The position numbers and the translations under genes were made by a program. Shown here piece after piece: positions 8,867 through 15,601 of a stretch of 44,592 nt of DNA. Position 1 is the stretch's first letter, and each line of letters starts with the position of its first letter. This DNA is from an uncultured Clostridia bacterium (GTDB taxonomy: Bacteria > Bacillota > Clostridia > Christensenellales > UBA1242), in NCBI GenBank assembly GCA_944383245.1, contig CALWOU010000010.1:1-44592 (forward strand). The letters are read 5' to 3'. The notes below the pieces were generated by a model. The model was not told where the DNA came from. It made no database searches and saw only the letters and a program-made list of their open reading frames with translations.

Positions 8867-9797
8867 CAAACACGCGCGCCACCTTGCAATTAAGTATAGC
8901 ATCCTCCATATCTTTATATATTCCTGAACTGTATAAATTTGTGTATTTCGCGCTAAAAAGAGAATAATCAACTAAACTTAATTGCATTTCGGCGCTAAAT
9001 AAAATTGATAAAAATTCTTCAATAATTTCATCAGTTTTTGTGATGCCAATGTATTGAATAAGGTCGGTGTAAGTTGAAATCGGAGTGATGCTAGCGTTCG
9101 TTCTTCCAATCTCATTTAAGTTGTTCACTCTAAAAACATCGCGCCCCAAACCAAGAAGTGAGGCGGACTCATCGTAAACAAAACTTTTATATGCCTCATA
9201 ACTCGTTTCTGTTTTTATAGGAGCGAGATTTAATTCATTATATATATTTTCTGGAAATGTGTAGTCGGATGTTCCGCAATGAAAATTTTGATTGTTTTCA
9301 TTTTGATTTTCGTTGTGTGTTATCATCGCATAACCGCTAACAATGTATGGCAGGGCATAAACGCTATTTGAAAAACTTCCGCTCTCAATCAGTTCATCGC
9401 GAACGTCATAAGTTTTATCAAAAGCAATGAGTTTATCTAACACAATATCTCCAACGCCAAATCCAAACGAGATAATGTCAGGAGAAGAAAGTTCAAGTTC
9501 GCTAGCAAGTTTGTCCGGCTGAATTGTTTTAATCATAAAAAGTAAACCATCGTGATTTTTTTCCATAGCCCTAACAATATTTTTCAAATAGTTCACTCGC
9601 GCTTTACCGCCACCTTCAAATGTTTCAATGTGCCAAATTGTGTAAATTTTCGTTTCAATCTCAGGCTCATTATAAATCTTATAATCGCGCGCTTTATCTA
9701 TTGCCACAATTGGCACGTAAATTAACACAAACACAATCAAACATCCGCCAATAATTTTTAGCCAATTTTTTATAAAAAACTTAAAAACTTTTTTCAT
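8859..9797 (-). CDS. Membrane-anchored extracellular solute-binding-like protein
   Basis: Product of 312 aa. A short Lys-rich N-terminus is followed by one strong transmembrane segment (about 14-34), with no lipobox Cys, so the rest should be extracytoplasmic and anchored. Residues about 48-180 follow the pattern of family-1 ABC substrate-binding proteins: YTIWHIETFEGGGKAR, then spaced LSSPDIISFGFG and VYALPYIVSGYAMI. No permease or ATPase gene is adjacent. It is the first gene of the unit with murB (8-bp overlap, translational coupling). An AT-rich -10-like TATATT lies 5 nt before the ATG with no SD, so it may be leaderless. The assignment to the SBP fold is from pattern only. Confidence 0.6.
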   Translation of the reverse strand: MKKVFKFFIKNWLKIIGGCLIVFVLIYVPIVAIDKARDYKIYNEPEIETKIYTIWHIETFEGGGKARVNYLKNIVRAMEKNHDGLLFMIKTIQPDKLASELELSSPDIISFGFGVGDIVLDKLIAFDKTYDVRDELIESGSFSNSVYALPYIVSGYAMITHNENQNENNQNFHCGTSDYTFPENIYNELNLAPIKTETSYEAYKSFVYDESASLLGLGRDVFRVNNLNEIGRTNASITPISTYTDLIQYIGITKTDEIIEEFLSILFSAEMQLSLVDYSLFSAKYTNLYSSGIYKDMEDAILNCKVARVFDA

Positions 9798-9846
9798 AAC
9801 ATAATATATTCACTGCGCGTTTATTTTATTAGTTTGTTAAAAATAG

Positions 9847-9875
9847 TTTAAAATTTTTGTGGCTTGTGATATAAT
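9847..9875 (+). promoter_or_regulatory. uvrC promoter
   Basis: TTTAAA (9847-9852), 17 nt, then an extended -10 TGA-TATAAT (9870-9875). The predicted start falls on the uvrC ATG at 9882. Confidence 0.7.
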
Positions 9876-9881
9876 TAAGTT

Positions 9882-11687
9882 ATGGACATAATTATGGACA
9901 AAGTTAAACGTTTGCCAAACGATGCAGGCGTTTACATTATGAAGGACAAAGATGAAAACGTTATCTATGTTGGCAAGGCAAAGAATTTAAAAAAGCGTGT
10001 TAGCCAATATTTTTTGCGTAAGCAGGACCATATAAAGGTTAGAAATATGGTTAGCAATGTGCGAGATTTTGATTTCTTTGTGGTTAACGACGAAGTGGAA
10101 GCGCTGGCGCTTGAAAATAACTTAATCAAAAAATATAAACCTTATTATAATATCTTATTAAAAGATAGCAAGACGTACGCATACATTAAAGTTAATTTAA
10201 AAGAAGACTTTCCGCGTTTCGAGATTTCAAGGCGACTTAATAAAAATGACAAATACTTTGGTCCATACATGGCTGGGGTAAGCGCAAAGGAAGTTATGCA
10301 AATAATTGATTACGCGTTTAATGTTAGAAAATGTAAACTTCCACTTGCTGTTGGTAAAAAACCTATAAAACCTTGTTTGTTTTACGATATGCATATGTGT
10401 GACGCGCCGTGTGCTGGAAAAATAACCAAAGAGGACTATGCGCGCGAAGTTCAAAATGCTATCCGATTTTTAAAGGGCGAAACGAAAGACGTAGAAAAAA
10501 TTTTATACGATAAAATGATGCTTGCATCCATTAATGAAAATTTTGAAACTGCCTTGCTTCTTCGCGATAGAATAAAGATACTAGATAAATTTAAGTCCCG
10601 CGTTATCACAAGTTTAGGTAGCCTTGTTGATTACGATGTGTTTTCACTCAAAACGAGTGGCGAGTTTTCAGCAATGTGCGTTTTAAATATTCGTGGCGGA
10701 AAGTTGCAAGGGGTTACTACCTATGACATTTTAAACTACTTGGAAGAAAGTGAAGCGTACACTCAGTTTATTATGCAGTATTACACGTCTCATCCACTAA
10801 TTGTGGACGAAATCATTATGCCAGAGATTGACACAAGCGAAATTGAAGTTTTCCTAAACGATAAAGTAGGCAAAAAGGTGGCGGTAACAAAACCTAAGAT
10901 TGATAGTGTTAAGTTTAAACTACTAGAAATGGCGGAAAAGAATGCCGTGCTTCACATTGAAAAGAACCTAGATAAAAACACAAAACACATAAACGCAAGT
11001 ATTGGTGCAATGCGCCAACTAAAAAAGGACTTAAATCTTCGATACGAGCCAAAACGAATTGAGTGTTATGATATTTCACACACTCACGGCACATTCACAG
11101 TTGCAAGTATGGTGGTTGTTCAAAATGGCGAAAAAGCACCTAAAATGTACCGCAAATTTAAGATTGAAACGGTCGATTTTATCGATGACTTCGCTTCAAT
11201 GCGTGAAGTGTTAACTAGAAGAATGGAAAAACTATCTAGCGACGACGTCTCATTTTCAATGATGCCAGATTTGATTATAATAGACGGTGGTAAGGGTCAA
11301 TTGGGTTACGCAGTTGAGGTTATGGAAAAGTATGGTTACAAGCGCGATTTAATTTCTCTTGCAAAACGCGAAGAAGAAGTGTTTAAACCACACGAGAGTA
11401 AACCCTACATTCTAAAAAAGGGTAGTTTCTCACTTCGACTAATTCAACTAGCGCGTGACGAAGCGCACCGCTTTGCAATCACTTTTAATCGCCAACTTAG
11501 AGCAAAAGGAATGTATAGAGGTGGGCTTGAATCTATTGAAGGCGTTGGTCCGGTTACTCGTCGCGCATTGCTTAGCAAATTTAGAACAATTGAAAACATT
11601 AAAAACGCAGAGCTATCTGAAATTGAAAACATAAAAGGAATGAACAAAAAAACCGCCCAAAAAATCTACAATCATTTCCATAAATAA
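9882..11687 (+). CDS. uvrC: Excinuclease ABC subunit C (UvrC)
   Basis: At 601 aa it is full length. The GIY-YIG nuclease domain is N-terminal (GVYIMKDKDENVIYVGKAKNLKKRV, about 16-40). It is followed by a Cys-containing segment (PCLFYDMHMCDAPC), a UVR motif near 200-235, the RNase H-like UvrC domain (YDISHTHGT, IIDGGKGQLG) and C-terminal helix-hairpin-helix repeats (SIEGVGPVTRRALL, IKGMNKKTAQKIY). UvrC makes both incisions in nucleotide excision repair with UvrA and UvrB. There is no SD: ATG 9882 sits 6 nt after TATAAT. An in-frame ATG at 9894 is an alternative start. It is divergent from the SBP-like/murB unit. Confidence 0.96.
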   Translation: MDIIMDKVKRLPNDAGVYIMKDKDENVIYVGKAKNLKKRVSQYFLRKQDHIKVRNMVSNVRDFDFFVVNDEVEALALENNLIKKYKPYYNILLKDSKTYAYIKVNLKEDFPRFEISRRLNKNDKYFGPYMAGVSAKEVMQIIDYAFNVRKCKLPLAVGKKPIKPCLFYDMHMCDAPCAGKITKEDYAREVQNAIRFLKGETKDVEKILYDKMMLASINENFETALLLRDRIKILDKFKSRVITSLGSLVDYDVFSLKTSGEFSAMCVLNIRGGKLQGVTTYDILNYLEESEAYTQFIMQYYTSHPLIVDEIIMPEIDTSEIEVFLNDKVGKKVAVTKPKIDSVKFKLLEMAEKNAVLHIEKNLDKNTKHINASIGAMRQLKKDLNLRYEPKRIECYDISHTHGTFTVASMVVVQNGEKAPKMYRKFKIETVDFIDDFASMREVLTRRMEKLSSDDVSFSMMPDLIIIDGGKGQLGYAVEVMEKYGYKRDLISLAKREEEVFKPHESKPYILKKGSFSLRLIQLARDEAHRFAITFNRQLRAKGMYRGGLESIEGVGPVTRRALLSKFRTIENIKNAELSEIENIKGMNKKTAQKIYNHFHK

Positions 11688-11755
11688 AAATGAAATGATT
11701 GTTTAGTCAACATCAATTTTATTCTAATTTCCAACTATGTAGTAAAATTATAATC

Positions 11756-11786
11756 AAAAAACAACTAGAATTTGGTTGTTTTTTTG
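11756..11786 (+). terminator. uvrC terminator
   Basis: AAAAAACAAC pairs with GTTGTTTTTT, giving an A-U stem that ends in a T run. A weaker hairpin (AATCATTTC/GAAATGATT, about 11671-11701) straddles the uvrC stop codon. Confidence 0.65.
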
Positions 11787-11813
11787 TTAATGTTTTGGTA
11801 AAATAATGGCATT

Positions 11814-12593
11814 ATGTTTTCACGTCCTGGAACATACCCTGCAGTAGGGTTATTTTCAACTGCGCATATAATATCAATTTTTGTGTGCTTTATCATTATT
11901 GGTCTAGCCGTGTTTTTCACGCGCAAAATTACAAAAGATACATACATAAAATTTTTGCGCATACTTGCAATAGTTGTAACTTGCTTAGAATTATTTAAAG
12001 TTATTTGGACGTTATCTATTGGCGATACAAACGTAAATGCTTGGGTTCCTCTGTACTTTTGTTCTATATTTATCTATTCGCTTTGGTTTACGTATAGCAA
12101 AAAGCAGTTTGTTAGAGAAATCGGCCTATCTTTCATAGCATTTGCTGGAATTGTTGCTGGTGTTGTGTTTATAATCTCGCCAGCAACCTCATTTAACACT
12201 TATCCAATTTTCCACTTTCAATGTTTGTACAGTATGCTTTATCACTCACTAATGGTTTACTCTGGAATAATGCTTATAAAAACAAAAGCAGTTAAATTTA
12301 ATATGAAATTGTTTTATAAATATCTAATTTTCTGCGCAATTTTTATGACACTTGCAATAATCGTGAACGTATGCACAACCGACGGAAATATGATGTTCTT
12401 CGATAACCTGGGCGGATTATCTATTCCAATACTAGTAACAATTTACAATTTTTCACACGTTTTATACACAATCGTTATGATACTTGCGCACCTTTTGCTA
12501 GGTTTAGTTGTGCTAGGTGTGTATAAACTTATAGAATTGATTGTAAATAAGTGCAAACAATCCAAAGCAAAAAATGTAACAACACAGTCATAA
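11814..12593 (+). CDS. YwaF/TIGR02206-type integral membrane protein
   Basis: Product of 259 aa with about six to seven hydrophobic segments (near 18-36, 48-66, 78-94, 103-122, 132-152, 165-185 and 212-238). The pattern FSTAHIISI near the start and FHFQCLYSMLYHSLM in the middle fits the YwaF family of multi-pass proteins, whose function is unknown. A TGG-TAAAAT extended -10 (ending 11804) with TTGTTT 17 nt upstream puts transcription initiation within a few bases of ATG 11814. There is no SD, so it is another leaderless candidate. It is monocistronic. Confidence 0.72.
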   Translation: MFSRPGTYPAVGLFSTAHIISIFVCFIIIGLAVFFTRKITKDTYIKFLRILAIVVTCLELFKVIWTLSIGDTNVNAWVPLYFCSIFIYSLWFTYSKKQFVREIGLSFIAFAGIVAGVVFIISPATSFNTYPIFHFQCLYSMLYHSLMVYSGIMLIKTKAVKFNMKLFYKYLIFCAIFMTLAIIVNVCTTDGNMMFFDNLGGLSIPILVTIYNFSHVLYTIVMILAHLLLGLVVLGVYKLIELIVNKCKQSKAKNVTTQS

Positions 12594-12747
12594 CTTTAAA
12601 CTTAATATTTAATTTGAATTTGTAATAACTTAAATAATTGAATTGGTGTTCTCAAGTTAACTAGGATATGTACTTTAACAAATTTGATATTATATAAATC
12701 TTACGTATGACTTAATATAGTAGGGCAAAACAATATAAAAACAACGC

Positions 12748-12787
12748 AAATTTAGCAGTTAAATAAAAAGATTGCTAAAATTTTTTA
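12748..12787 (+). terminator. Terminator after the YwaF-like gene
   Basis: AAATTTAGCA (12748-12757) and TGCTAAAATTT (12773 on) form a stem with a 15-nt loop and a T run. It separates the YwaF-like gene from the heat-shock promoter. The sequence 12594-12747 is AT-rich with nothing recognisable. Confidence 0.6.
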
Positions 12788-12805
12788 ATTTTTTTGCAAA
12801 TTTAG

Positions 12806-12834
12806 TTGACATTATGAAATTTATGTAGTACAAT
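12806..12834 (+). promoter_or_regulatory. Distal promoter of the ctsR heat-shock operon
   Basis: TTGACA (12806-12811), 17 nt, TACAAT (12829-12834). The predicted start is near 12841. A CtsR operator covers +4 to +20, so repressor bound there would block initiation. It drives the structured repeats and, reading through, ctsR-mcsA-mcsB-clpC. Confidence 0.85.
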
Positions 12835-12843
12835 TTTATCGAA

Positions 12844-12860
12844 GGTCAAAGATAGTCAAA
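12844..12860 (+). promoter_or_regulatory. CtsR operator
   Basis: GGTCAAA-GAT-AGTCAAA is an exact match to the direct-repeat CtsR box (RGTCAAANANRGTCAAA). It lies 9 nt after the -10 hexamer. The ctsR gene itself is about 780 bp downstream, so this is autoregulation by the classical clp/ctsR circuit (established for the family). No second box is seen nearer to ctsR. Confidence 0.9.
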
Positions 12861-13414
12861 ATCGGCTCGGGTGCTTCAACTCTTTGCTCGAACTACGTTA
12901 GACGCACGAGTTGAACACCGCTCACCTCTAGGGAAATCGGAGGTATAAACTTGCGAGGTAATGCAAAGTTGACCTTGGTATGAACTAATTCATAAGGTTA
13001 TTTTAATTGAAAATTATTTTATGAAGAAATGTAACGAAACTAATATATATGATTAGATGAGTAGTAATGTAAAATCGGCTCGGGTGCTTCAACTCTTTGC
13101 TCGAACTACGTTAGACGCACGAGTTGAACACCGCTCACCTCTAGGGAAATCGGAGGTATAAACTTGCGAGGTAATGCAAAGTTGACCTTGGTATGAACTA
13201 ATTCATAAGGTTATTTTAATTGAAAATTATTTTATGAAGAAATGTAACGAAACTAATATATATGATTAGATGAGTAGTAATGTAAAATCGGCTCGGGTGC
13301 TTCAACTCTTTGCTCGAACTACGTTAGACGCACGAGTTGAACACCGCTCACCTCTAGGGTAAACAGAGGTATAAACTTGCGAGGTATTGCAAAGTTGACC
13401 TTGGTATGAACTAA
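12858..13414 (+). repeat. 213-bp tandem repeat, two identical copies plus a partial third
   Basis: Copy 1 is 12858-13070, copy 2 is 13071-13283, and the third spans 13284 to about 13414, where similarity stops. Copies 1 and 2 read as identical over all 213 bases. Copy 3 keeps about 131 bases with four to five substitutions, then diverges. Perfect identity implies recent duplication or homogenisation. The unit consists of the RNA core plus an AT-rich linker of about 75 bp that has no convincing promoter. Confidence 0.95.
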
Positions 13415-13467
13415 CTTATAAAGTGCTTTATTTAAGAATTATTCTATAAAAATCGAGGTTTGGAATG

Positions 13468-13499
13468 TTGATTTATAAATGAAAATCAATATATATAAT
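13468..13499 (+). promoter_or_regulatory. Possible proximal ctsR promoter with inverted repeat
   Basis: TTGATT (13468-13473) with TATATA/TATAAT at 13492-13499 (18-20 nt spacing). The -35 is embedded in an inverted repeat, TTGATTT (13468-13474) and AAATCAA (13483-13489). No CtsR box is present. The stretch from here to ctsR is AT-rich leader. Confidence 0.35.
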
Positions 13500-13623
13500 G
13501 TCTATAAATGCCAAATAAAAGTAGGGTAGATTACATAGAGATTAAAATAAATTGAATTTTATGCATAGGCAAAATATTAAAAATAAAAATTTTTTGATAA
13601 AAAATTTTTTGAGGAGGTAAAAT

Positions 13624-14100
13624 GTGAATAAGAGTATAAGTGATATAATAGAAGAATTCATAAAATCTAGTCTTGACGATGATGATTTTATTGAATTGTC
13701 ACGTAATGACTTGGCAAAATTCTTTTCGTGTGTGCCTAGCCAGATAAATTATGTTTTAAACACAAGATTTACGTTAAATCGTGGATTTGTGGTTGAAAGT
13801 CAGCGCGGAGGAAATGGTTATATCAAATTAGTGAAAATTACAGATAACAACAACAATTTCCTCACAAAGTCACTAGAACTGACAAACAAACCAATAAATC
13901 AGGTTGAGGCGAGTCAGTTGATAGCGCAGATGACGGATAGAAAGATAATCACATCTGATGAGGCGGATTTATTAAAATGCACAATTAGTGCAAAAGCACT
14001 AAATAATCCTATAAATATCGATAATAATTTAAGAAGCGGTATTTTAAAACAGGTTATAATAGAACTGTTAAAGCGGGAGGGTAAGATAGGAAAAAAATGA
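13624..14100 (+). CDS. ctsR: CtsR transcriptional repressor of class III heat-shock genes
   Basis: Product of 158 aa, normal for CtsR. The N-terminal winged-HTH reads SISDIIEEFIKS...ELSRNDLAKFFSCVPSQINYVLNTRFT, followed by the wing signature ESQRGGNGYIKL at about 60-71. The C-terminal domain (about 90-155) is the part that McsB phosphorylates in Bacillus. The start is a GTG at 13624 after GAGGAGG. An ATG-TGA pair overlaps it (ATG 13622, TGA 13625). It is first in the operon ctsR-mcsA-mcsB-clpC and presumably binds the box at 12844. Confidence 0.95.
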   Translation: MNKSISDIIEEFIKSSLDDDDFIELSRNDLAKFFSCVPSQINYVLNTRFTLNRGFVVESQRGGNGYIKLVKITDNNNNFLTKSLELTNKPINQVEASQLIAQMTDRKIITSDEADLLKCTISAKALNNPINIDNNLRSGILKQVIIELLKREGKIGKK

Positions 14101-14196
14101 TGTAGTTTCATTAAATTTAACTTGCCATATAAATTAAACTTAATTAAAGTTAATTAAAAAAAACAAATAAATTTAGATAAAAAAAGGAGAATTATT

Positions 14197-14697
14197 ATGC
14201 AATGCGATAGATGTGGAAAACCAAGTGTTTATCATTCAACACTTATTGTTAATGGAGTTAGTCAAACAACCAATTTATGCCGAGATTGTGCTATAAAAGA
14301 AGGAGTGTTTAACAGTGCGCCAACCAGCATTTTTGACGATATGTTCTCAGCATTCGCCGACTTTATGCCGTTTGAAAAAGTGCAGGATATAACTTGCCCT
14401 GTTTGTAAAATGACTTTGAGAGAGTTTAAAAACACGTCAAAATTAGGTTGTCCAAACTGTTATGACGCATTTAGAGAAGAAATCTCAAACATAATTGGCA
14501 GAATAGCACCTTATTCAACACACAAAGTTGAAAGTTTAACTCAAACGAAAGAAAAAACAAACAAAAAAGCAACAACCAAGGAAGAAAAAATTAAACAACT
14601 TCGTGAAGATATGGCGTTAGCCGTTAAAGAAGAAAGGTATGAAGACGCAGGAAAAATCAAAAAACAAATAAAGCGTTTGGAGAGTGAAAATGAATAA
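14197..14697 (+). CDS. mcsA: McsA, zinc-finger adaptor and activator of McsB
   Basis: Product of 166 aa. Four CxxC pairs are visible: CDRC (3-6), CRDC (29-32), CPVC (about 68-71) and CPNC (about 88-91), as in McsA. A C-terminal UVR-type helix (KEERYEDAGKIKKQIKRLE) follows. McsA binds and stimulates the arginine kinase McsB. AAAGGAG precedes ATG 14197. The 96-bp gap from ctsR is AT-rich. Confidence 0.92.
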   Translation: MQCDRCGKPSVYHSTLIVNGVSQTTNLCRDCAIKEGVFNSAPTSIFDDMFSAFADFMPFEKVQDITCPVCKMTLREFKNTSKLGCPNCYDAFREEISNIIGRIAPYSTHKVESLTQTKEKTNKKATTKEEKIKQLREDMALAVKEERYEDAGKIKKQIKRLESENE

Positions 14698-15601
14698 TGT
14701 AATTTGCACAAATGTTAAATATTTTAGAAACGTTAAAGATTATAAATTTCTTCCAAAACTAGAAGAAGAAAAAAGAAAGGAAATTTATGATTTAGTTTCT
14801 AAAGTCGTAACTAAAGAGATGAAATTTATTGACCAATCAAATAAAGAAGACTTCAACAAACTATATGAACTAAATCTAATCTTGCCAAATAGTAAAACAA
14901 TTTTTGCCGATTTAAAAAACGATGTTGTTTTATCTTTATTCGAGGACGAACACATAAAAATCAATGCTGGCGGGCTAGGTTACGATGAAAAAATTTTCGC
15001 TAACGCAAAAAAAATAGAAAACCTAATCAAAGATAAAATAAATTTAACATATAGCGACGAATATGGTTATCTAACCAGCAATTTAGTGCTGATTGGCAAT
15101 GGAATGCGAATTTCAAGTGTGCTTGATTTAAGTTCTCTAAAAGAAATGGGCAAAATTGATAAAGTAACACAAAATGTTAAAAATTTAGGTTACATTTTAA
15201 GGCATATTGGCGAAAATTTGTATGAGTTGTCCACTTCTTGCACGCTTGGTTTTACTGAAAGCGAAGTGATAACCGAGTTTGGCAAAATGTTAAACAAAGT
15301 TGACGACCTTGAAAATGAAAGCCTACGTTTGCAAGACATTCAAAACCACGATGAAATAATAGATAGAGCACACAGAAGTTACGGCGTGCTAACAAACGCA
15401 TATTTACTTAACGTGGACGAACTTAAAAAACACGTTTCAAATATTCTTCGTGGCATTAATTTAGACGAACTCAAGGTTGATAAAAATGCTGTGTTAAAAC
15501 TATATTCACTATGCCGAACAAAAACCAATTTCATAACAAAAAATGATATGAAAAACTTAGCAACAACTGTTCAAAATATATTAAAAGGAGAAGATAAATA
15601 A
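14690..15601 (+). CDS. mcsB: Degenerate McsB (protein-arginine kinase homologue)
   Basis: Product of 303 aa versus about 360 in Bacillus. Position and scattered identity identify it: GYLTS (126-130), FEDEHIKI (84-91, family NEEDHIRI), RSYGVL and the TLG block. Key phosphagen-kinase motifs are lost. SSRIRLARN is CTNVKYFRN (6-14). The CPTNVGTGLRAS motif is NLVLIGNGMRIS (131-142), so the Cys is gone. The nucleotide-binding loop RGIYGEGSEAVGN is shortened to about R171-HIGENL, about 7 residues missing. Catalysis is therefore doubtful, and it may be a pseudokinase that keeps the McsA/CtsR-binding role. ATG 14690 follows GGAGAG; it overlaps mcsA by 8 bp. GTG 14684 is an alternative start. Confidence 0.85.
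   Translation: MNNVICTNVKYFRNVKDYKFLPKLEEEKRKEIYDLVSKVVTKEMKFIDQSNKEDFNKLYELNLILPNSKTIFADLKNDVVLSLFEDEHIKINAGGLGYDEKIFANAKKIENLIKDKINLTYSDEYGYLTSNLVLIGNGMRISSVLDLSSLKEMGKIDKVTQNVKNLGYILRHIGENLYELSTSCTLGFTESEVITEFGKMLNKVDDLENESLRLQDIQNHDEIIDRAHRSYGVLTNAYLLNVDELKKHVSNILRGINLDELKVDKNAVLKLYSLCRTKTNFITKNDMKNLATTVQNILKGEDK

Larger units (their letters stand above)
12841..13440 (+). ncRNA. Structured tandem RNA in the CtsR-controlled leader
   Basis: Each unit core (12858-12988, 13071-13201, 13284-13414) can form four stems, numbered within the unit. A: GGTG-TTCAACTC (13-16, 18-25) with GAGTTGAA-CACC (51-62). B: ACCTCT (67-72) with GGAGGT (82-87). C: AACTTGC (91-97) with GCAAAGTT (106-113). D: ACCT/TATGAA with TTCATA/AGGT (115-141). 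No ORF spans the units. In copy 3 the change G to A at unit position 82 turns a T-G wobble in stem B into T-A, which supports selection on structure. I find none of the common riboswitch cores (T-box, TPP, SAM, lysine, cobalamin). A raiA-type RNA is one candidate by size and lineage only. It could be a leader element or a separately processed heat-induced RNA. Confidence 0.7.

Noticed and set aside
8867..8971. Longer N-terminus of murB
   Set aside because: The additional 35 residues lie within the preceding gene in another frame, do not align with MurB, and the ATG at 8866 has its own SD.
12858..13414. Tandem repeats as a CRISPR array
   Set aside because: Unit length is 213 bp with no short repeat/spacer alternation, no spacers of similar size and no cas genes; the units are structured RNA copies.
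12858..13414. T-box, TPP, SAM, lysine or cobalamin riboswitch
   Set aside because: The diagnostic cores of these classes are not present in the unit, and the downstream genes are heat-shock genes.
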